A DNA stretch of 37,579 bases from assembly GCA_013388635.1 (NCBI GenBank), contig JACAEX010000065.1:1-37579 (forward strand), given 5' to 3'. This document shows, in pieces, positions 32,059 through 37,579 of the stretch (the first letter of the stretch is position 1; every line of letters starts with the position of its first letter). This stretch comes from Syntrophaceae bacterium. GTDB lineage: Bacteria; Desulfobacterota; BSN033; UBA1163. The position numbers and the translations under genes were made by a program. The notes under the pieces are model-generated. The model saw only the letters and a program-made list of their open reading frames with translations, had not been told where the DNA came from and ran no database searches.

Positions 32059-33354
32059 GTGAAGCAAAATAAGACAAACGGTAAGAAAAGAGAAGAGTTA
32101 ACTCTCGAAACGTCTTCGCCGTCTCCGTTTTTCGCTGAAACGCAGCCTTCGGCCCCTCCAGTACAATCCACACCTTATGCTGAAGGTGGATGGGAAGAGG
32201 CCCTTGATGAGTTCGAACTTCAGCCGGATGAGGGGACAGTGGAGATCGAGGAAAAGGATGACGTCCAGTTTGGCGCCACCTCACAGGACGAGGTCTTTGA
32301 TTATCCCCGGGATATTACGCTCGAGTACCTAAAAGGCCTTGAAAAGATTTCACTCCTGACTCCGGAGCGGGAGGTTGAGTTAGCCAAGAAGATTAAAGAA
32401 GGCGAGCGCCAGATCAAAAGTCTGGAGACGAAAACCAACCGTCTGAAGGCAGAGCTCTCCCAATATGCGCTTTCAAAAAAAGGAAACAAGCGTTCCTATG
32501 CTGGAATCCGTTCGGGAAGCAAGCTTAAGGGAAGGAATGGGAAAAAACCAAAACTTACCCCATCCGAAATAAAGGAAAAGACCCTTCTCTACAAGAAGAT
32601 GTTGGACCGATATCAACAGGCTCTTCTCGAAACCCAGCAGGCGAAGAATGAATTGATCCAGGCCAATCTGCGGTTGGTCGTCAGTATTGCAAAACGGTAC
32701 TCGAACCGCGGCCTTTCGTTTTTGGACCTTATCCAAGAGGGAAACCTCGGCCTCATGCAGGCCATGGTTAAATTTGATTATACCAAAGGCTATAAATTCA
32801 GCACGTACGCCTCCTGGTGGATCAGGGCAGCCATTTTAAGGGCCTTTGCAGAGAAGTCCAGGACTATACGAATCCCCAACTATCTCTTCGAAATCAAAGG
32901 CAAGCTAATGAAATCCTTTAAGGACCAGGTAAAGAAATTAGGTAGGGAACCTACTTCACAAGAACTGGCAAGGGATAGTGGAATCCCTCTGCACGATGTC
33001 GAAAAGATTATCAACCTGATCGAAGAGCCAATCTCTCTGGATATGCCCATTGGCGAGGAGGATAGTACTTTGGAGGATCTGATCCCTGATGAAAAAGGCC
33101 TTTCCCCTACCGATTCCCTGCTTGAAAGGGATTTGATCCAGCAAACCCGCAAACTCCTTTCTGGGCTATCGCCAAGGGAAGAGAAGATCCTTAGACTCCG
33201 TTTCGGGATCGGGGAAGATGGTGAGTGTACCCTCGAGGAGATCGGCAGGCAGTTCGGTCTCAGCCGGGAAAGGATTCGACAGATTGAGGCGAAGGCGCTT
33301 GAACGGCTACGGGATCCTAATCGCTATAAAGAGATCAAAGAATATTTTGAGTGA
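32059..33354 (+). CDS. sigma-70 family sigma factor (group 1/2, RpoD/RpoS-like)
   Basis: A 431-residue RNA polymerase sigma factor. Region 1.2 begins near residue 85 (DITLEYLKGLEKISLLTPER). A lysine-rich insert (residues about 120-175) separates it from region 2, which carries NLRLVVSIAKRYSNRGLSFLDLIQEGN, quoted here as the 2.1-2.2 core, then KFSTYASWWIRAAILRAF (2.3-2.4). Region 3 has REPTSQELARDSG, and region 4 ends with TLEEIGRQFGLSRERIRQIE (4.2, -35 recognition). Region 1.1 is absent, which favours a group 2 or RpoS-like factor over the housekeeping one. Start: GTG at 32059 with AAGGGG ten bases upstream. Confidence 0.93.
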   Translation: MKQNKTNGKKREELTLETSSPSPFFAETQPSAPPVQSTPYAEGGWEEALDEFELQPDEGTVEIEEKDDVQFGATSQDEVFDYPRDITLEYLKGLEKISLLTPEREVELAKKIKEGERQIKSLETKTNRLKAELSQYALSKKGNKRSYAGIRSGSKLKGRNGKKPKLTPSEIKEKTLLYKKMLDRYQQALLETQQAKNELIQANLRLVVSIAKRYSNRGLSFLDLIQEGNLGLMQAMVKFDYTKGYKFSTYASWWIRAAILRAFAEKSRTIRIPNYLFEIKGKLMKSFKDQVKKLGREPTSQELARDSGIPLHDVEKIINLIEEPISLDMPIGEEDSTLEDLIPDEKGLSPTDSLLERDLIQQTRKLLSGLSPREEKILRLRFGIGEDGECTLEEIGRQFGLSRERIRQIEAKALERLRDPNRYKEIKEYFE

Positions 33355-33436
33355 ACCCCGAACCCCGTGTTAAAATGCGTGCTCATTAAAAAGGGGGAAG
33401 ATGGGGCAAATGGTCACAATCATCTCATAGAAATAG

Positions 33437-33475
33437 AAAAAGGGGCACCTCAGCAGCTGAGGCGGCCCCTTTTTT
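33437..33475. terminator. bidirectional intrinsic terminator between sigma factor and ferredoxin genes
   Basis: AAAAAGGGGC, CCTCAGC, a one-base loop and GCTGAGG, GCCCCTTTTTT form a long stem with A and T tracts on both sides. It sits between convergent genes and can serve both. Confidence 0.93.
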
Positions 33476-33487
33476 GTTCGGAGAGAA

Positions 33488-33676
33488 TCATTCCTCAATC
33501 TGAATTGCTTCCACCGGGCAATTCTCAGAAGCCTCCCGACAGGTATCGACCGCATCCTGAGGAACTTCGTCCACCTTGACACGGGCTTTATCGTCGTTCA
33601 TCTCGAATACCTCCGGGCACGTCTCTGCACAGAGTCCACATCCGATACAGGTTTCTTCATCAACGATCGCCCTCAT
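33488..33676 (-). CDS. [4Fe-4S] ferredoxin
   Basis: A 62-residue ferredoxin of the Desulfovibrio/Thermotoga one-cluster type. CIGCGLCAETCP (Cys10, Cys13, Cys16) with a distant CP (Cys53 in NCPVEAI) supply the four ligands; Cys20 and Cys46 may form the customary disulfide. It is an acidic, low-potential electron carrier. Start: ATG at 33676 after GAGGATGAG. It is likely a single-gene transcript. Confidence 0.94.
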   Translation of the reverse strand: MRAIVDEETCIGCGLCAETCPEVFEMNDDKARVKVDEVPQDAVDTCREASENCPVEAIQIEE

Positions 33677-33804
33677 CGCTCATCCTCCTTTCTTTTTCTG
33701 AGGCATTATTCATAATTACTTTCTCTAAATCAAGTCAGCCCTTTAAAAAAATTGATGTTCACTTCTGGCTTTTGATGCACTAAGGGAAAAAGCGTATTCT
33801 ACCG

Positions 33805-34452
33805 TCAAGAGGGACGGGTCTTTCTGAATTTATAATAGAGATAGAGAAAGGCCACCCCCATACCCACCAGCATCAAGACCGAGACGATCGTTTCAACCGA
33901 ATCTAAACGAGTGGCAACTCTTTCATAGGTTGCCCCGATCCACCATCCGAAAAAACCGAGGAAGAAGCATCGGAAGATCGACCCCAAAAACGTATAAAGC
34001 GTAAAAGGTTTAACAGGGATACGGAGAAGACCGGCAAAGATAGACACTAAAGATATAGGAAAGACCGGGATGGCCCGAGAGAGGAAGATGGTCAGGGCCT
34101 CCTTCTTCCCGTGAAATCTCCTCTCCAAATTTTCTATCTCGTTCCAATCCACACCCAGGAAACGCTGAAGGCGAATCACCAGCGCCTTTCCCCCATAAAA
34201 GCTGATCGTATATCCAATATACGAACCCAGTGTGGAGGCAATGGTCCCTGGGAGGACAACGATCCAGAGGATCTGAAGAAAAGCACCGGGGATGGAGAGA
34301 CCGGGGCCGATGAGGATGGCACCTGCCCCCATGATGATCAAAGGGGATGGGATGGGGACGATGATCTGTTCGATCATCACGCCGAGGAAGACCGCCACCT
34401 GTCCATGCGCCCTCATCGACTCCATGATCCACTGGGTAATCTCTGAAACCAA
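33805..34452 (-). CDS. DedA family membrane protein
   Basis: A 215-residue integral membrane protein of the DedA/SNARE-associated (VTT) family, linked to flipping of undecaprenyl phosphate or phosphatidylethanolamine. Family marks are VAVFLGVMIEQIIVPIPSPL at the start, the re-entrant GTIASTLGSYIGY, the FLSRAIPVFPISLVSIFAG stretch with the conserved Arg, and FLGSIFRCFFLGFFGWWIG near the C-terminus. The start is a TTG at 34452, supported by GGAGG five bases upstream. Confidence 0.92.
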   Translation of the reverse strand: MVSEITQWIMESMRAHGQVAVFLGVMIEQIIVPIPSPLIIMGAGAILIGPGLSIPGAFLQILWIVVLPGTIASTLGSYIGYTISFYGGKALVIRLQRFLGVDWNEIENLERRFHGKKEALTIFLSRAIPVFPISLVSIFAGLLRIPVKPFTLYTFLGSIFRCFFLGFFGWWIGATYERVATRLDSVETIVSVLMLVGMGVAFLYLYYKFRKTRPS

Positions 34453-34875
34453 CGGTTCCTCCCTGATTCACCATACTTCATAACTTCAGACAAACATCCC
34501 GTCAAGTGGAATCTTCAACCAGGAGCAATGGGCACTGAAGCATGGGAGAAAGCCGGCAATGGGGCAGAAATGTCTTCAAAAATCTTATCAAGCGCACGAT
34601 TTGGAATGAGGGTTGGCAAAGGCAACTTCTTACGTCATAATATAATCCTTCTATCTCTAAGGCATCCCTTTAGTCAAGGGACAGGCTAATGTTGCTGCTA
34701 TAAGATTTTTTCCAACACCCCTGCCCCATTCTGGTGAGTTTCCCTTGAAGAGTGAGGCCGTTCACTCAAGGACGAATTAACAGGATGGTCCCTTTGACCT
34801 GGAAACGGAAAAGGTGAACCCAATTAAGGTCTTCAGCGGTTTTCTAAATAGCCTGCAGCCAAAAAAAGAGGCATC
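34453..34875. other. 423-bp gene-free stretch between DedA and the restriction island
   Basis: No supported gene. It includes a TCCCTT-TAGTC-AAGGGA hairpin (about 34666-34682) without a T-run, and a short open frame of about 39 codons lacking a start on the minus strand (about 34505-34625). Base composition shifts from GC-richer to AT-richer across it, so it may mark the boundary of acquired DNA. Confidence 0.5.
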
Positions 34876-35409
34876 TCAATCAAAGCCATCATTCAAGTTC
34901 CTCGGCCTGATCTCATTGGATGTCGTCCGGTAGTAGAGCACGTCTTCAACTTGAGCACGTGGATTTTCAATCCCCTGTTCCTGCATTGCATCAAGAAGGT
35001 CGTTGTATGCTCGTTCAGCAGCATTAAAGAGCTGTTGTGCATTACTTTGCAATTTACCAACCCTGTAATCCCGACTCGCCCTCCGATAGGCATACCATTG
35101 ATCCAAACACTCCGCGGGTATTCCATTTACTAAACGGTTCACTACAAAATCCAGTTGTATAGGAACTGTCTGATTCCCTACGCCAACATCAGGTATCTGA
35201 ATTCTTGCTGCATACCCATTCTTATGGCAGGATATTGTGTGAGGCTGAAAATCAGGATTTGGCAAAGTCAATTCATAATTCCCATCAATATCTGTCTCTG
35301 CTTCTTGTTGGCCGCCATTACAGATTGGATAACAATCGTGCAAAATTCTCGCGCCTGCTATCGGCCTATTGGTTTGATCAGTCACTCTGCCTCGATATGT
35401 AGGTGGCAT
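34876..35409 (-). CDS. beta-sandwich (carboxypeptidase regulatory-like) protein of unknown function
   Basis: A 177-residue protein with no signal peptide or membrane segment. Residues 1-90 look like a carboxypeptidase D regulatory-like/transthyretin-like domain: TYRGRVTDQTNRPIAGARI, then the hallmark TDIDGNYELTLP and HTISCHKNGYAARI. The C-terminal half is helical and charged (LQSNAQQLFNAAERAYNDLL, then AQVEDVLYY). Start: ATG at 35409, only 5 bp after the methyltransferase gene ends, with GGGAG upstream, so it is the third gene of the restriction island operon. A cytoplasmic protein with this domain beside a restriction system is unusual. Function unknown. Confidence 0.72.
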   Translation of the reverse strand: MPPTYRGRVTDQTNRPIAGARILHDCYPICNGGQQEAETDIDGNYELTLPNPDFQPHTISCHKNGYAARIQIPDVGVGNQTVPIQLDFVVNRLVNGIPAECLDQWYAYRRASRDYRVGKLQSNAQQLFNAAERAYNDLLDAMQEQGIENPRAQVEDVLYYRTTSNEIRPRNLNDGFD

Positions 35410-35414
35410 ATTCT

Positions 35415-36705
35415 TTATCTCCCTGCCTGTAATACAAGAAATTTCGACTTGTACTTATAGTCGAATACTCCATCAATACCGACAAAGCCGTTTTTGATTA
35501 AATGAGCATTTATGAAAGTTTTGTTCCTCAGACAGAGATAGCAGAGCAGGTTATTTTCTTTATCGTACTTATCTGTGTCAAACTTCACAAGTACTTTCTG
35601 CCCCCGTGTCTTCTCTTCCAAGAACTGAATGGCTGCTGCGTTCTTCTCAGGTTTCTGCTTCACTCTATCAGCCTAACTTTCAGTCCGTCATCTAAAACCA
35701 GAACTTCTGGAGAAATGATTTCTTTTACGGAATGATATTTCTTCCTTTGAGAACCTGACTCTGCGGATATCTTTGAGCCAAACGTCAATTTTTAGGATCA
35801 ATCTTTTTATCAAACTTTATGGAATCTTTAAAAATATAGGGTAGCTTCTTGATTTCTTCTTTAAATTCCATTCTTGTCTCTTCTTGTCTGATTATCTCAA
35901 CAATTGCTTCCTTAAAAATGTCTTTCTGTTTCATTCCAAATTTTTCTTTTATGATTGGTAAAAAATCCTCGTTTATTTCGTAGCCAATGGAATTCCTGTC
36001 CAGATTCTTTTGCCACCAGAGAGGTTGTTCCGCTTCCAAGAAACGGGTCAAGCACAGTATCCCCAACAAAACTGAACATCCTGATAAGTCGCCTAGGTAG
36101 CTCCTCAGGGAACATCGCCAAGTGTTTATCCTGCTTTTCCCCGGGAAAGTTCCAGTGGCCGGTAAAGTATTGGCTCCATTCTACCTCTGTCAGTATCGAT
36201 TTTTCCTTGACTTCTTTTGTAACTTTAGGTGGGTCGCCATACTTCTTAAAAAGTAGGATGAATTCGTAGTCTAATTTAATAATTCCATTTCGCGGAAACG
36301 GGTAGGCCCCGTCACCGTTGCCCCAGCGGGGGTAAGGCAAGTAGTCACTTTTTGCCAGATAATAGCACCCATATAATCAAAACCAATGTTTTCGCAAAAT
36401 TTGGTGATTTCAGTTCGTATGGGGATGATCTTATACCTTCCATAGTAGGCGGACCGCGCAAATTGATCGCCTATGTTGACACAAGGTCGGCAACCTTCAT
36501 GTAAAACGCGATGACATTCATTCCACACCGAGTTAAGATTGTTAATGTACTCTTCATATGTGTCATTGAACCCAATCTGCTTCCCATTCCCATAATCTTT
36601 TAACTGCCAATAAGGAGGGGAGGTAATAATCAGGTGAATAGATTCGTCAGGAACCTCTTTCATCCATCTCGAATCCCCAATAATGATCTTATGGTGGGTT
36701 TTCAT
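35415..36705 (-). pseudogene. beta-class DNA methyltransferase fused to a staphylococcal-nuclease-like domain, broken by four frameshifts
   Basis: Four frames in order make one protein of about 430 residues. Frame 1 (36705 on) has LIITSPPYWQLKDYG, the catalytic motif IV of N4/N6 methyltransferases. Frame 2 has the FPRNGIIKLDYEF region and DPFLGSGTTSLVA (motif I, SAM binding). Frame 3 has RNSIGYEINEDF. Frame 4 gives LDDGLKVRLI, then GQKVLVKFDTDKYDKENNLL and FDYKYKSKF, a nuclease-like fold. The shifts lie near 36307 (one G lost), 36008 (one A gained), 35789 (one A lost) and 35665 (one G lost). The motif order is the beta class. Modification activity is probably lost unless these are sequence errors. 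Confidence 0.75.
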
Positions 36706-36713
36706 AGAAGTGT

Positions 36714-37520
36714 CTATTCGAGATTTCTAATTGTGTATTTCGCCAGCTCCTCAGGGGATAGATTATCTGGCTCAACTAAAAGGTAATGCTTCTCTGAAGA
36801 TATTCCTATTCGAGATGTGGTCTGTTCCAGTTCAAACAAGGCGATGAGATCGTCTCTCATAAACTGTGCCGCAATTGGTCTGCAGATCAAATTGGGGAAC
36901 TTCGAGCGACACATCGCCATATCCTGCTCAATCTGAACTACGCTAATCCTCTCCTTCGATCCTTTCGCTTGAACTGGAAAAACATAATGAACGCCTCTTT
37001 TGTCAATTCCAACGTAAATCTCGTCAGTCTCTATCTGACCTAAACTATCTACAAAAGTCCTCAAATGATTTTGAAGAGAATACCAGGTGACCCCGGTAAA
37101 GATGTCAATGAGTCTGTTATACCGCAATTTGGCAAGCAGGGCTTGCTCGTCGTTCAATGCATACATCGCTATGATTCCAGGGGTTGCGTCGGGTATCTTA
37201 GTCTCAACGAGGGGAATAGTTGGTTGAATCGTAGCTGCGGATGTAGTGACAAAAATATATTTGGATCTGCCTGCAGGACGAATAATCCATTCACACCCCT
37301 TAGGCGCCTTAGTTCTTATTGATTCTGGCAGCTGCGCCCTGTAACGGAAAGAGTAGATCACATCTCCAAGGTTTTTCGGTAATTTTATTCCAATTTTCTT
37401 AGCAATCCGAACAATGTCCTCCCGCGAGAAGGTAAGTTCAGTCGCTCCATTCTTGTATTTTTCAAGGAAGATCCGCTCAATAATCTGACTGTAACGATTT
37501 TGCTTAATAATAGCTTTCAT
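36714..37520 (-). CDS. probable type II restriction endonuclease
   Basis: A 268-residue intact protein directly upstream of the methyltransferase (8 bp gap, same strand). The N-terminal 70 residues resemble a winged-helix recognition region (ELTFSREDIVRIAKKIGIKL). The C-terminal half has a PD-(D/E)xK-like core: DEIYVGIDKRGVHYVFPVQAKG, where the acidic residues and the Gln-x-Lys lie on consecutive strands, followed by VVQIEQDMAMCRSKFP. The neighbour makes restriction the best guess; the recognition site is unknown. Start: ATG at 37520. The 59 bp beyond it show nothing I can name. Confidence 0.72.
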   Translation of the reverse strand: MKAIIKQNRYSQIIERIFLEKYKNGATELTFSREDIVRIAKKIGIKLPKNLGDVIYSFRYRAQLPESIRTKAPKGCEWIIRPAGRSKYIFVTTSAATIQPTIPLVETKIPDATPGIIAMYALNDEQALLAKLRYNRLIDIFTGVTWYSLQNHLRTFVDSLGQIETDEIYVGIDKRGVHYVFPVQAKGSKERISVVQIEQDMAMCRSKFPNLICRPIAAQFMRDDLIALFELEQTTSRIGISSEKHYLLVEPDNLSPEELAKYTIRNLE

Positions 37521-37579
37521 GGCTGATTTCTTTCCTTACCCAACTATTTCTATCCTGGCCAACGGAGAACTACCACCTC

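Noticed and set aside
34505-34625. 39-codon minus-strand open stretch after DedA
   Set aside because: No start codon or ribosome-binding site, and no recognisable motif; kept only as a note in the gap entry.

Overview
The window looks like a chromosomal stretch from an uncultured anaerobic, Gram-negative-type bacterium, most likely a deltaproteobacterial (Desulfobacterota) lineage. This is inferred from many 4Fe-4S proteins, an A-type flavodiiron protein, a DUF2180 protein, an anaerobe-style phenylacetate-CoA ligase, a pyruvoyl-type arginine decarboxylase, and the carboxyspermidine route to polyamines. No 16S gene is present, so the lineage is a guess. Most genes are tightly packed and lie on the minus strand.

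Left edge (1-450): a truncated GIY-YIG nuclease gene runs off the window. It lies behind a tRNA-Ser-like 5' half whose anticodon loop is interrupted by a 32-bp double palindrome. A complete tRNA-Ser(GCU) sits 6 bp downstream of serS, and a 47-bp direct repeat duplicates its 3' end. Then come serS, a GerMN-domain protein and uvrA (452-5340).

Polyamine block (5500-11180, plus strand): carboxy(nor)spermidine dehydrogenase and decarboxylase form one unit. An XRE-cupin regulator, pyruvoyl arginine decarboxylase and agmatinase form a second unit. Together they encode arginine to agmatine to putrescine to spermidine. Both units start with nearly the same promoter and the same palindrome (AGTTTA-N6-TAAACT), so they look like one autoregulated regulon. 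An RHH/PIN toxin-antitoxin pair is wedged between them.

Redox block (11299-15909, minus): a ferredoxin-domain protein, a cysteine-rich protein of unknown function, a beta-hydroxyacid dehydrogenase, a D-2-hydroxyacid dehydrogenase and a winged-helix/4Fe-4S protein. This is a candidate undescribed pathway. It is followed by DUF554, an HDAC-family deacetylase, phenylacetate-CoA ligase and a 59-residue partner, glgC coupled to a receiver protein, DUF2180, and an fprA-tldE-tldD operon (16016-25778).

Right part (25939-34452): a lipoprotein, a methyltransferase, AzlCD, a radical SAM protein with an apparently frameshifted N-terminus, a half-size EamA transporter, a PHP phosphoesterase, a group 1/2 sigma factor with a terminator in its leader, a ferredoxin and a DedA protein. 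Right edge (34876-37520): an AT-richer island with a restriction endonuclease, a beta-class DNA methyltransferase fused to a degenerate staphylococcal-nuclease-like domain (broken by four frameshifts), and an abutting beta-sandwich protein of unknown role.

A family of intergenic repeats rich in alternating AATTTCG/CGAAATT recurs at least five times between genes, once with a GC-rich palindrome inside it.
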